From Paenibacillus tundrae (GTDB taxonomy: Bacteria; Bacillota; Bacilli; Paenibacillales; Paenibacillaceae): a stretch of 64,000 bases of DNA. The notes under the pieces were generated by a model, which saw only the letters and a list, made by a program, of their open reading frames with translations, was not told the DNA's origin and did not search any database. Both the position numbers and the translations under genes were made by a program. Numbering within the stretch: position 1 is the stretch's first letter; each line of letters starts with the position of its first letter. The stretch covers positions 29,712 through 93,711 of the forward strand of contig NZ_JAUSTI010000020.1 of NCBI RefSeq assembly GCF_030812775.1, in the 5' to 3' direction. Of the stretch, positions 37,117 to 46,304 are shown one piece after another.

Positions 37117-37680
37117 TTATCCCCTATTCAGTCGGACACGGACGTAATGGATGATCGTAAGAATAACCCCTGGCACGAGTGCGGCAAAACTAGCATAGAT
37201 CAGGCACCACTTCACCATCGTAAATATCGGTGTCAGTTCTGCAATGACTGGTGTCCGGAGCGGATAACGATACATCGTGATCGAAGCCCCTATATTTTCT
37301 AACATATCACAAGCCCAGCCACCCAGTGGAATCAGATTTAATTTGCGCCAATGACTCGCAGCTGGGAGCACCCGGTAGAGTGCTGATATTAGAACCACCA
37401 ATAAAAAGAGATAGGCTAACGGCCAGATGAGGTCAAACGTAAACCTTGCATAGATATAGGCACTGCGCCCTGCCTCTCCATAGCTTTCTGCCATCTGATA
37501 AAGATCATCCGCAGTATACCAAAAGGACGAATCTGGAGATTCGCCTCCTCCGGTGGCCTCTTTGGACTCCGCAGCTTGCCATGGCAAAATGAATGCGATA
37601 AAGCAAGCAAACAGCACAATCGCAGACACAACCCACTTCCAATTCACCCGATCATATAACCAGCTGGATAAGGTATTCAT
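37117..37680 (-). CDS. Membrane protein of unknown function
   Basis: 187 residues with four predicted membrane segments (about 13-33 WVVSAIVLFACFIAFILPW, 82-105 WPLAYLFLLVVLISALY, a weaker one near 115-132 and 155-178 CLIYASFAALVPGVILTII). A polar 45-residue loop with SPDSSFWYTADDLYQMAESY lies between the first two. No family recognised. No obvious operon partner. Confidence 0.72.
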   Translation of the reverse strand: MNTLSSWLYDRVNWKWVVSAIVLFACFIAFILPWQAAESKEATGGGESPDSSFWYTADDLYQMAESYGEAGRSAYIYARFTFDLIWPLAYLFLLVVLISALYRVLPAASHWRKLNLIPLGGWACDMLENIGASITMYRYPLRTPVIAELTPIFTMVKWCLIYASFAALVPGVILTIIHYVRVRLNRG

Positions 37681-37788
37681 GCTGATCCCCCTCTCTATAC
37701 AGGTTTAGACAACATAGCTAATAATAAAAAAATAACCACTTTCCGAAATACAAATCGGTTAAATGGCTGATGTCATACTCTTATGCAA

Positions 37789-38016
37789 TTAACGTTTATT
37801 AACGATATCATCGATCTCGCTCTTCAATAAGAGGTATCTGTGTACACTCCTCATAATCGGAACCTTGGTCAATTTATTTTTATCCACGTACAGCTTCATC
37901 TGGTCTTTCGACAAACCTAATGCGTTGCCCGCTTCGGCAACAGTAAGTACAGCCGTTGGATTCGTTGCATTAAACGTTTTCTTCACTTTTTGGTTCCAGT
38001 CTTCAAATACCTGCAT
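37789..38016 (-). CDS. Small helix-turn-helix (excisionase-like) protein
   Basis: 75 residues. TVAEAGNALGLSKDQMKLYV fits the first helices of a MerR/excisionase-like HTH, followed by KLTKVPIMRSVHRYLLLKSE, where the family has the wing. It may be a DNA-binding protein. No integrase or phage gene is nearby, so a role in excision is not supported. ATG after GAGAGGTAACTGATCT. Confidence 0.62.
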   Translation of the reverse strand: MQVFEDWNQKVKKTFNATNPTAVLTVAEAGNALGLSKDQMKLYVDKNKLTKVPIMRSVHRYLLLKSEIDDIVNKR

Positions 38017-38150
38017 AGATCAGTTACCTCTCCCATCCATAGCCAGTACTTTTCCAGGCTGAATAGTTCAATTATAGCACATTTGTGATATCCGTCACTT
38101 CATCATCGCCATATCCCGCGTAACCATCCGAATTTTCCTTAACAATGATG

Positions 38151-38176
38151 TAAAAAGACACCCTCGCGGGTGCCTT
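38151..38176 (-). terminator. Terminator after the small membrane protein gene
   Basis: Minus-strand hairpin GGCACCC-GCG-AGGGTGTC followed by TTTTTA. Confidence 0.75.
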
Positions 38177-38211
38177 CTTCTCTAATGCTCCTGATTTTCA
38201 GAGCTACAGAT

Positions 38212-38406
38212 TTATTTACGATTACGGCGAGCCTTAGTCAAACGATTAAACATGATCAGTGCGGCAATGATCATGGCAATAATGGCAAGGTTACTCGCTG
38301 CTTCATGCGACATACCGAACACTAAACCTAGGTTTGTAACCAGGCTTCTCGTAATCAGCGCCACCGCAATCAGCAGTAGTGGACTCCAAAAATTGTACCT
38401 TTTCAT
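38212..38406 (-). CDS. Small two-segment membrane protein
   Basis: About 64 residues: MKRYNFWSPLLLIAVALITR, then a second hydrophobic helix (ASNLAIIAMIIAALIMF) and a basic tail (NRLTKARRNRK), which places the C terminus inside the cell. No family recognised. It directly follows the GH3 gene (20 bp) on the minus strand and may be cotranscribed. A GTG/TTG start 3-4 codons upstream is an alternative. Confidence 0.6.
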   Translation of the reverse strand: MKRYNFWSPLLLIAVALITRSLVTNLGLVFGMSHEAASNLAIIAMIIAALIMFNRLTKARRNRK

Positions 38407-38426
38407 TCCTTGCAACACTCCTGACC

Positions 38427-41213
38427 TTACAATGGTTTAAACTCGATCCAGTCGATCTGCAAGCCTGGTTTAGTAAAGTCTAACTTCAATTCGTACACGC
38501 CGGCTGCAAGCTCTACTTTGACAAGCTTCTGTCTGATCCATTTTCCTTCCGTACCATTCGTTTGGATCGTTGTCATCAATTGGTCGTTTAACAGCACATT
38601 ACAAGCACTTTGAGCAAGCTCAGGCTCTGGAGACATGATCTGTACGATGATTCGATATTGTCCTGCTTGGACTACCTTCATATATACAGATTCGTTCACA
38701 GCAGGTTTCACTTGTGTATTCTCAGCAAGCACTTGAGCCTGTTGGGTTGAAAAAGATTCATTCGCTTGGAATGAAGCAATGGTCTCCAAAATCTCATGTT
38801 TTCGAGAGAAGACTGGCGCATTCATAATGAATGTACAGATGTTCATAGCAGAGCGCTGTAGCTCGCCGCGGGTTAAGGTTCCATTTTCCAAAGATTCAAT
38901 GGTGTTGTCATCCCAGCCGTTGATCTCTGCCCCATAGTTAGGAACAACCATGTACAGATCATTCTGAGCGCGGATCATCCAGTTGGTGTATTTCCGGTCG
39001 GCTTCTCCACCTTCAACGACATCATTCATGATCGCCCACCAGTCGGTCATCACGATTCCCTGGAAGTCCCATTCTCCGCGAAGAACGGTTGTGTTCAGAT
39101 CATAATTAGAAGCTGCCCAGTGACCGTTAATCGGGTTGTAGGAAGTCATGATCGAATTCGCACCGCCTTGTTTCACAGCGATCTCGAAGCCTTTCAGATA
39201 AATCTCGCGGAGTGCACGTTCAGATACTACGGCATCCACTTTACTCCGGTGCTTCTCTTGGTTATTACATGCAAAATGCTTCAACGTAGCGTTAGAACCG
39301 CCCTTCATGATGCCTTTCGTACATGCCGCAGCAAATACACCTGAGATCAGCGGATCTTCTGAGAAGTACTCAAAGTTGCGTCCATTCAATGGACTGCGGC
39401 GGATATTTAATCCAGGTCCCAGCAATGTGTCCACTTGATTTCTCAAGAGCTCCTGCCCTTCCAACACATACAGTTCTTCGACAAGCTCTGTATTCCATGT
39501 AGCTGCTAACAGTGTCCCGATGGAAACCTGCGTTGCCTTCTCTCCACTATCCATACGAATACCGGATGGGCCATCCGCCGTACACGCCACTGGAATGCCG
39601 TAATTGAACAGACTGTCGCTAACCCCACCAAATGCAGAAGCTGTACCGGAAGTAACGAGTGGACTACTCATTCCTTCACCTCTAATAATGGCAGCCAGGT
39701 CTTGATCACTTAACTGAGCAATAAAGGCTTCTAGGCTCACTTGGCCATCCTTTACATCTCTCAGCTTGTAACCCTGATTCCCTGTTTGCTCCAAGGCTTG
39801 CGGCAGCTTCTGCTGAATTCGGTCAGCCATGGAAACTTGGCGTTTCGGTACCGCTGTGTACACCAGTTCGTATGAACCGTCATCCTTGCGTGTACCTGGC
39901 TTCATACGTGTAAAATCTTCTGTCGGCGCCATAACTTCTTGAAGCTGCTCCACAACCTGAAGCGACTCGATCACATAGCCTTCTTGACCGTCGATAAGAA
40001 TGTGTTCTACTTGTTTGACACTTGTCCCCACATGCAAGCGATACGTGCCTTCTTCTAATACATAAGCAGACGCGTGACCTGTTACACCCTCATCATCGTA
40101 AGATGCCATGGTGTGAACCGGGAAGCTGATTCTCAGGCGCTCCGATGCTCCAGGCTGAAGCAGTTTGGTTTTCCCAAATGCAGCTAATGATTTTAGAGGT
40201 TGGCCTAGCTTGCCTTGCGGTGCTTCGTAGTACACCTGAATAACTTCTTTGCCTGCATACGTATTTCCTGTATTGGTTACGTTTACATTCACCTCGATGA
40301 AGGATTCTCCTTCTCTGGAGACACATTTGGCCTCTTCAAATTCGGTTGCAAATGTGGTGTACGATAACCCATAACCAAATTCAAATTGAACTTTTTCAGG
40401 TCGAAACGTTTCGAAATAACGATAGCCTACGTAAATATCTTCTTGGTATAGGTTCTTGAACTCATTCCCGTAGTTACTCGTTGAAGGATAATCATCAATG
40501 GAATACGCAATCGTATCGGTTAATTTACCACTTGGCGTAACGTCTCCTGCCAATACATCAGCAATGGCATTACCACCTTCCATACCCCCATGCCATGAGT
40601 AGATGACCGATTGAATGGGATGCACATAGCTCTCGTTATCCAGCCAGCTCATATCAATGATGTTAGACACGTTTAGCACCACAATCGTCTGTTCAAAATG
40701 ATTCGTCACCTGCTTCAGCATGGCTTGCTCATCTTCTGTCAACTGATAGCTTCCGGGTGCGTCTGCGTTATCCTGATCTTCACCTGCTGTACGTCCGATG
40801 ACAACAATGGCTTTGGTCGATTTGCTTCTCGCCTGTGCTACCAATTCGTCAGTTAGAGGCATTTCCTTCTGATTCCATGGCTCTGCCGCCCATACTTTGC
40901 CACCATCATCGAATGGATTTTCTTCAATCCACTTCTCATATACCGAAGCAAGTTCCTCATTCACGGTTAGATTGGTTTTGTTGCGTAATCCATCTAACAA
41001 GTTCGTTGTATATGCTACATGTACGCTTCCGCCTGAGCCTGTACCGCTGCGATAGTAATTAACCTGGATTCGACCAAAAACTGAAACGTTTTCGTTATGC
41101 TGAAGTGGAAGAAGATTCCCGTCGTTTCTTAACAATACCGTACCTTCTGCCGCAACTGTGCGACTAAAGTCTGCAAACCCTTCCAACGGAACGCCGATTA
41201 AATTTGTGCTCAA
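38427..41213 (-). CDS. Beta-glucosidase, GH3, with permuted domain order
   Basis: 928 residues. Unlike the common GH3 order, the alpha/beta sandwich (C-domain, about 15-260, including TVLLRNDGNLLPL, YGYR-type FGYGLSYTTF and a fibronectin-III-like part to about 450) comes first. The (beta/alpha)8 barrel comes last (about 480-800). The nucleophile Asp lies in GIVMTDWWA near residue 722; substrate-binding signatures LKHFACNNQE and DGPSGIR are present. The inverted order is known from a group of ruminal/clostridial GH3 enzymes. No signal peptide, so it acts on imported oligosaccharides. The exact sugar (beta-glucoside or beta-xyloside) cannot be told. Confidence 0.9.
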   Translation of the reverse strand: MSTNLIGVPLEGFADFSRTVAAEGTVLLRNDGNLLPLQHNENVSVFGRIQVNYYRSGTGSGGSVHVAYTTNLLDGLRNKTNLTVNEELASVYEKWIEENPFDDGGKVWAAEPWNQKEMPLTDELVAQARSKSTKAIVVIGRTAGEDQDNADAPGSYQLTEDEQAMLKQVTNHFEQTIVVLNVSNIIDMSWLDNESYVHPIQSVIYSWHGGMEGGNAIADVLAGDVTPSGKLTDTIAYSIDDYPSTSNYGNEFKNLYQEDIYVGYRYFETFRPEKVQFEFGYGLSYTTFATEFEEAKCVSREGESFIEVNVNVTNTGNTYAGKEVIQVYYEAPQGKLGQPLKSLAAFGKTKLLQPGASERLRISFPVHTMASYDDEGVTGHASAYVLEEGTYRLHVGTSVKQVEHILIDGQEGYVIESLQVVEQLQEVMAPTEDFTRMKPGTRKDDGSYELVYTAVPKRQVSMADRIQQKLPQALEQTGNQGYKLRDVKDGQVSLEAFIAQLSDQDLAAIIRGEGMSSPLVTSGTASAFGGVSDSLFNYGIPVACTADGPSGIRMDSGEKATQVSIGTLLAATWNTELVEELYVLEGQELLRNQVDTLLGPGLNIRRSPLNGRNFEYFSEDPLISGVFAAACTKGIMKGGSNATLKHFACNNQEKHRSKVDAVVSERALREIYLKGFEIAVKQGGANSIMTSYNPINGHWAASNYDLNTTVLRGEWDFQGIVMTDWWAIMNDVVEGGEADRKYTNWMIRAQNDLYMVVPNYGAEINGWDDNTIESLENGTLTRGELQRSAMNICTFIMNAPVFSRKHEILETIASFQANESFSTQQAQVLAENTQVKPAVNESVYMKVVQAGQYRIIVQIMSPEPELAQSACNVLLNDQLMTTIQTNGTEGKWIRQKLVKVELAAGVYELKLDFTKPGLQIDWIEFKPL

Positions 41214-41313
41214 ATGGTTTCCCTCCTGTGTGTCTGAGTAGTTTCACTTGGATCTAGTCTCATATTAACAGATTCCCTATAAGAAAATAAATGAGGATAT
41301 TCATAGGAAGACG

Positions 41314-41346
41314 AAAAACCCCACAACTTCTGAAGTTGCGGGGTTA
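41314..41346 (-). terminator. Terminator after the ltrA gene
   Basis: Minus-strand stem AACCCCGCAACTTC/GAAGTTGTGGGGTT followed by TTTCG. Confidence 0.85.
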
Positions 41347-41362
41347 AATATGCGCTATTTAT

Positions 41363-42454
41363 TCATGTTGTCATTTTGGCATAGACGAGAAAGAACGCCA
41401 TGTTCTCTCCTACAATTGCATAATTCGGCACACGATAGATTAGGTCTACGATGATAAAGGTTCCAATGACGCCAAGCATAATCGCCAAATGATACGGTCT
41501 CAGTCGCATATGTGTATATCTGTAACGGTGAAACACCAGTGAAGTGGACATAAAGTACAACAGCACTGATCCAAACACAAAGCCCAGCATGAACAAATAA
41601 TTGAGTTTATTCAGATACAACAGTTGAATCGAAGCTGCAATCATGCTCATAGAAATATAGATGAACAAGTGTCCATATATAATGGCTTGACCAGCCGTCT
41701 GTATTTCTTTGCTGACCTTCTTCTCGACGTTATCAAAGTACTGCCACCACAGTGCAATAACAAATACAGATGTAAATGCGATGAACAGCACTGACTTCAG
41801 ATCCCAGTGATCCAATTGTAGGACAGCAATGATACTAACTACCGATTCACCCAGCAGAATGAGTGTAAACAACGCGAACCGTTCCAATAAATGATGCGTA
41901 TGGATCGGCACCTTTACCAGTTTTTTGCGTCCAATCAGTGGAAGAATAATATCTACCGCAATCCCAGCATACAAAATCACGTATCTAAGCCATGAATCGA
42001 AGAACAGCGAACTAGTCGAGATTAATATACCGATGAGAAAACATTGACCTAGGAAACGAGCGGCTTGTTGTTGTTGCTCACTCTTAGACTTATGGATTGT
42101 GAAATATTGAATCATCGTGAAGACCCTAGAACCGATATAACCCACGAAGAAGGACAGATAATGCTGGTCAAAATCAACCGAGAGACTCGCTGTCATCACC
42201 ATAACAGACAGGAGCTGTAGGATGAGAAATACACGATGGATGAAGATATCCTGGCCATACCGATTGATAAATAAGGTCTGACCCACCCATGCCCACCAGA
42301 CTGGAATGAAAATCAATACAAACTTCATCAGATATTCAAATGTAATCACTCCATGTTCGGCATGTAATAACACATGACTCGCTTTGGCCACCGCAGCTAC
42401 AAAAAGTAGATCGTAGAACAGCTCTAGCCAGGTAACCTTCTTCTCCATGATCAT
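41363..42454 (-). CDS. ltrA: Low temperature requirement protein A (LtrA) family membrane protein
   Basis: 363 residues, about ten membrane segments. The N-terminal signature VTWLELFYDLLFVAAVAKAS and the segment HHLLERFALFTLILLGESVV are characteristic of LtrA. In Listeria the protein is needed for growth at low temperature; the molecular function is unknown. ATG after AAGGAGTATGAAGG. Single gene. Confidence 0.9.
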   Translation of the reverse strand: MIMEKKVTWLELFYDLLFVAAVAKASHVLLHAEHGVITFEYLMKFVLIFIPVWWAWVGQTLFINRYGQDIFIHRVFLILQLLSVMVMTASLSVDFDQHYLSFFVGYIGSRVFTMIQYFTIHKSKSEQQQQAARFLGQCFLIGILISTSSLFFDSWLRYVILYAGIAVDIILPLIGRKKLVKVPIHTHHLLERFALFTLILLGESVVSIIAVLQLDHWDLKSVLFIAFTSVFVIALWWQYFDNVEKKVSKEIQTAGQAIIYGHLFIYISMSMIAASIQLLYLNKLNYLFMLGFVFGSVLLYFMSTSLVFHRYRYTHMRLRPYHLAIMLGVIGTFIIVDLIYRVPNYAIVGENMAFFLVYAKMTT

Positions 42455-42593
42455 CCTTCATACTCCTTCGTTCAATTTCATCTCGTTGCACATTGCTATC
42501 TAGAATGAACTTAATATATTTACACTGACCACTCCAATGACAGAACAACATTCTACACCGCGTGCAATTTCTGCACGCGGTGCCTTGCTGTAA

Positions 42594-43568
42594 TTAAACG
42601 GTCGTTTCCATTGGGTTGGCTGTACGTGCCGGTTCCAACGTACGAACTTGGATCGGTTGCAGATTGTCTTCAATCTGTGTGCGGTATTTCTCGAACCATT
42701 CCGGCAGCATCAGTTTGTGTCCCAGCGTTTCTACAGGCTCATCTTTCGCAAATCCAGGTGGATCTGTAGCAATCTCGAACAGGATGCCTCCGGCTTCTCT
42801 GAAATAAATGGCGTTAAAGTACTGACGATCCCGCACCGGGGTTGGTTGATAGCCATATTGATACACAGCCTCACCCCACTGTTGATGCTCCTGATCATCT
42901 TTGGCACGCCATGCGATATGGTGAACCGTACCGGCTCCACCTACGCCAAGCGGCATACGAGCCACAGGCACATCAATTACATTGCCAATGTCACCAAAAG
43001 ACTGATAACGTACATACTCCTGATCTTCACCAACTTTGGTGAATCCAAGAATTTTATCTAGCGCATCCATTGTTCTTGCCGGATTGACGCTGAATAATAC
43101 GGCACCTCCAAATCCTTTAATGGCTTGGTCGGTTGTGATTCCTTCATGCGACCAAGTGCTGTTAGCACCTTCTTGACGCTCAACCAGTTCAAGCCGCAGG
43201 CCTTCGCTATCTTCGAATTGAAGGAATTGTTCGTTGAAACGGCTTGTTCTCGTTACCTGAATATTATAACTTTCTAAACGATCCTGCCAGAAGTCCATAG
43301 ACCCAGGAGGAATGACATAAGAGGTAATCCCAACTTGACCACCGCCAATTTTACCTTTTGGAGATCCGGCTGCTGGGAAGAACGTGATGATCGTTCCTGG
43401 GCTTCCGCCTTCGTCACCGAAGTACAGATGGTATACGTCAGGAGCATCGAAGTTAACTGTTTTTTTCACCAAACGAAGTCCGAGAATACCTGCATAGAAG
43501 TCAACGTTAGCCTGTGGATCTCCTGCAAAAGCTGTAATGTGGTGGATACCTGCAGTTTGAAGTGTCAT
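42594..43568 (-). CDS. Ring-cleaving dioxygenase, VOC family (MhqO/MhqA-like)
   Basis: 324 residues with two VOC modules: GIHHITAFAGDPQANVDFYA at the start and TVHHIAWRAKDDQEHQQWGE in the second half. Metal ligands are likely the His in each HHI and the Glu in GGILFEIATDPPG. It resembles MhqO/MhqA of B. subtilis, which take part in resistance to quinones and aromatic electrophiles under MhqR. No mhqR or quinone reductase gene is adjacent. A good ribosome site (AAGGAGG) precedes the ATG. Confidence 0.88.
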   Translation of the reverse strand: MTLQTAGIHHITAFAGDPQANVDFYAGILGLRLVKKTVNFDAPDVYHLYFGDEGGSPGTIITFFPAAGSPKGKIGGGQVGITSYVIPPGSMDFWQDRLESYNIQVTRTSRFNEQFLQFEDSEGLRLELVERQEGANSTWSHEGITTDQAIKGFGGAVLFSVNPARTMDALDKILGFTKVGEDQEYVRYQSFGDIGNVIDVPVARMPLGVGGAGTVHHIAWRAKDDQEHQQWGEAVYQYGYQPTPVRDRQYFNAIYFREAGGILFEIATDPPGFAKDEPVETLGHKLMLPEWFEKYRTQIEDNLQPIQVRTLEPARTANPMETTV

Positions 43569-43652
43569 AATAAATTCCTCCTTAGGGAATGGTTGATTGT
43601 AATGTTGTTTTTATATTTTGTCTTAATATTAAGATATTAGTTTAAAAATAAA

Positions 43653-43883
43653 TCAGTCTTCCTTTTGGTCTGCTTGTTCCTGTTTCAATTTGTCTGGAGT
43701 AACATCGTCGCCATTCGGATCATAGATGGTTGTGTTCAGCAGAATGTCGTTAATCGACCCCCGAAACGTTTGCAAATATTCTTGGCGCAGACGGGTCCGC
43801 TCTGCTTGCTCCATCTCGTTTAATCCTTCTTCTTTTGCTTTTCTTGAAAGTTCATTGATGCGATCTAATGTAGGAATAATCAT
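43653..43883 (-). CDS. DUF896 family protein (YnzC-like)
   Basis: 76 residues matching DUF896: IPTLDRINELSRKAKEEGLN, EMEQAERTRLRQEYLQTFRG, then NTTIYDPNGDDVTPDKL. B. subtilis YnzC is of this family; its biochemical function is not established. It lies between the dioxygenase gene and an inverted-repeat element. Confidence 0.9.
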   Translation of the reverse strand: MIIPTLDRINELSRKAKEEGLNEMEQAERTRLRQEYLQTFRGSINDILLNTTIYDPNGDDVTPDKLKQEQADQKED

Positions 43884-43909
43884 CTTGATCTCTCCTTATA
43901 TGTTTTGTA

Positions 43910-44126
43910 TTCAACTAAAGAATGTTTATACTTGCCACTCCGATGCCAGAATAACCCTCCGATCGCTGTTATCCCCCGATTTTTTTGATCCCCTTTTTAT
44001 AAAGGTAAATCCGGGGATAAGCTTATGCTTTCGATGTAGCTTTCTTATAGAAAGCTTTCAGGCGAGCGCTTCGCTTCTCCATGTTATTTCTGTCCTCTTC
44101 GTTTTCGTATAAAAAGATTAGTTGAA
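43910..44126 (+). repeat. MITE-like inverted-repeat element, family 2, copy A
   Basis: A 217-bp element ending in perfect 9-bp inverted repeats TTCAACTAA and TTAGTTGAA. The two halves also resemble each other in reverse complement (GGACAGAAATAAC from the right end against GCCAGAATAAC on the left), and there is an inner AAAGCTTTC-type stem. It matches copy B (47380-47559) in the same orientation but carries about 37 extra bp in the middle. No transposase frame. Confidence 0.8.
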
Positions 44127-44302
44127 TTTATTGATTATGCATAAGATTTATTTTTAAATTAAATATCTTAAGTTAAAGATATATGATTTTGTTTTGGTTG
44201 TCAACACTTTATTTAAAAGTTAAAACATCGCCTTGCGTTATAAAAAAAGGCTAACTGCACAGTACCAAGTACTCATGAGTTAGCCCGATCTTCCTTATTC
44301 CT

Positions 44303-45325
44303 TTAGCCAAGCTTATGCCCGCAGTTCGGACAGAAGTTAGCTCCTTCATTTTTGGCACCACAGTTTGGGCAGAAGTTAGGCTTCTTGCCTTCCGAGGAAG
44401 CGGAACCAGAGTTATCACCTTGATTTTGGCTCTGACCCTGATTGTTCTGATTCTGGTTTTGGCCTGAGTTCTGATTCTGATTCTGATTCATGTTCTTCAT
44501 CATTTCATTCGCCATGTTCATGCCCATCATCATACCTGCCATATCCGAAGCCGCGCCGCCGCCTTGCACCTTACCTGAGGAGATGCCGTCGGTCATGCTC
44601 ACCTGTTGGTACTTTTGCAGATTGCCGATCATCTCATGTGAAGCCGTCTTTGTAATCATATCCTGAATTTCTTGCGGATAGTTGAAGCTCATCACTTGGA
44701 AACCGGTAATGCCAATCCCGATATCCATCATCTGCATATCCAGATCTTCCTGAATCCCTTTGGCTATATCTGTTGCATTCGCCTGCAGGTTGAACATATC
44801 TTTTCCTTCACGGCTAATCCACTTCATCAGCAACTGATCGAGCACAGAGGTAATTCGAATTTTGACATCATCGACCAAGTAGCTTTGCTTAATGCCTGCA
44901 ATCTTATCAATTAGCGTGACGTAGTCACTTACTTTGAAGTTAAATGTACCGTTCGCACGAATCGGCATCCCTCCCGGAAGCTGCGGTGTCGGAATTAATA
45001 CCGGACTCTGGGTTCCCCATCTCACCGTAAATTCCTTCGTATTCACAAACAACACTTCAACGCGCATACCACTGTTGAAACCAAACTTGAAGCCTTTCAG
45101 CGTCGACAGAAACGGAATAATCTCGGAATCAATGTTGAATGAGCCTTCATCCTCAAAGATCCCTTCCACTTTGCCGTTATTCAGGAAAATCGCGTCCTGA
45201 CCCGCACGAATAATCAGCTTACTACCTTTCTTGATCTCCCGATTGCTCCACTTCCAAAAAATCATATCATCTCTGAACTCTTCCCATTCCACTACATTCG
45301 AAAATTGATTTCTGAAAAAACTCAT
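44303..45325 (-). CDS. ydjI: SPFH/band-7-like protein with C-terminal zinc ribbon (YdjI-like)
   Basis: About 340 residues. The SPFH-type domain (about 15-260) contains WKWSNREIKKGSKLIIRAGQ and VEGIFEDEGSFNIDSEIIPF. A Met/Asn/Gln-rich linker follows (MMMGMNMANEMMKNMNQNQ), and then two CxxC pairs as a zinc ribbon (CPNCGAKNEGANFCPNCGHK). It is the last gene of the pspA-ydjGHI operon; in B. subtilis these proteins act together in membrane stress. The ATG at 45325 has GGGACGGG upstream. Often annotated as virion core protein; there is no viral context here. Confidence 0.9.
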   Translation of the reverse strand: MSFFRNQFSNVVEWEEFRDDMIFWKWSNREIKKGSKLIIRAGQDAIFLNNGKVEGIFEDEGSFNIDSEIIPFLSTLKGFKFGFNSGMRVEVLFVNTKEFTVRWGTQSPVLIPTPQLPGGMPIRANGTFNFKVSDYVTLIDKIAGIKQSYLVDDVKIRITSVLDQLLMKWISREGKDMFNLQANATDIAKGIQEDLDMQMMDIGIGITGFQVMSFNYPQEIQDMITKTASHEMIGNLQKYQQVSMTDGISSGKVQGGGAASDMAGMMMGMNMANEMMKNMNQNQNQNSGQNQNQNNQGQSQNQGDNSGSASSEGKKPNFCPNCGAKNEGANFCPNCGHKLG

Positions 45326-45410
45326 ACTCAATCCCGTCCCTTCTATAGTACGCATGCTGCATCAACTCACGAGCACCAAGTCCTACGCTATATTGTAGTG
45401 ATTGGCTAAA

Positions 45411-46304
45411 TTAGAATGATCGGCTGCTACCACTATGGGAATGTCCCCCGCGTGTGGTACCACCGCCGCCTCCGCCTCCACCATTATTGTTATTTCTCTC
45501 GATCTTGGTTTTGGTTACTGTTGTTCGAATATACCGATCTCCGCGATCTACCACACTGGAAGCGCCCGAATCCTCATACGTTGCACGATTGACGGTTACG
45601 CGTCCGCCCGAATTATATGCCATAATGCCTACCACGATCCCACCAATAACCACAGAGACCGCGAGCTGAAACCATGTATTGAACAAAATATTTTCAGGGT
45701 TCGCGTTTGAACCTCCACTAGGATAGTTCCCTGAACTCGTTCCTGAGTTTGAGCCGGAATTCGAGCCTGGATACGTAGACCCTGTACCTGAATCTTCATC
45801 CAGTGGTTTGTCACCTAGATACTCATACGCCATCGTAAGATACTTCTCAAAGGCTTGGCTGTAGTTACCGTCGGATAGGTAAGGAGCAATCTGAGCCGTA
45901 ATCTCTTCAGCTCTGCTATTGGTAACGTAGTCTTCCCCTTTGTAGAAACCACCCACATACACCGTACGATTGTACATATCCAAAGTCAAAATAACCGCGT
46001 TACCATGGGGTTTATCATAACCAGGTGCCTGCTCATCATAGTAGTTCTCTGTGAACAATTCATCCGTGATCTGCTCCTCATTATTCGTCGTAATAACGAT
46101 GAGGTCTGTCTCACGCTCCGCACTGTACTTATTGGCCAGGGCATTTAACTCCTCAACTTCTTGCGAGCTTAGCAAGCCCGCTTCATCAAGAATCAATTCT
46201 TTCGTTGCCGCTGCCGCGCTTTGCGCTGGAATCCACGGAGATACTACACACATTACAATGAAAATAAAGGCCGTCATTAACGTAATGTACGTTCCCTTTT
46301 TCAT
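45411..46304 (-). CDS. ydjH: TPM-domain membrane protein (YdjH-like)
   Basis: About 297 residues: signal peptide (MKKGTYITLMTAFIFIVMCV to about SAAAA), extracytoplasmic TPM domain (about 32-165; KELILDEAGLLSSQEVEELN, GNAVILTLDMYNRTVYVGGF), a Ser/Gly/Asn-rich linker, one membrane segment (about 205-225) and a Gly-rich, His-ending tail (TRGGHSHSGSSRSF). It overlaps the ydjG stop by 4 bp. It belongs to the pspA operon. The ATG at 46304 follows GGGAGGTGGC. Confidence 0.88.
   Translation of the reverse strand: MKKGTYITLMTAFIFIVMCVVSPWIPAQSAAAATKELILDEAGLLSSQEVEELNALANKYSAERETDLIVITTNNEEQITDELFTENYYDEQAPGYDKPHGNAVILTLDMYNRTVYVGGFYKGEDYVTNSRAEEITAQIAPYLSDGNYSQAFEKYLTMAYEYLGDKPLDEDSGTGSTYPGSNSGSNSGTSSGNYPSGGSNANPENILFNTWFQLAVSVVIGGIVVGIMAYNSGGRVTVNRATYEDSGASSVVDRGDRYIRTTVTKTKIERNNNNGGGGGGGGTTRGGHSHSGSSRSF

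Noticed and set aside
37789..38016. Small HTH protein as excisionase of an integrated element
   Set aside because: No integrase, attachment-site repeats or phage genes around it.
40401..40414. Perfect palindrome TCGAAACGTTTCGA, LacI-operator-like
   Set aside because: It lies deep inside the GH3 coding region and is explained by the codons for RYFETFRP.
42556..42582. Hairpin CACCGCGTGCA/TGCACGCGGTG after the dioxygenase gene as terminator
   Set aside because: Strong stem but no U-run on either strand, so not called as a rho-independent terminator.
44303..45325. Band-7/zinc-ribbon gene as a phage virion core gene
   Set aside because: It is in the conserved pspA-ydjGHI operon with no other viral genes.
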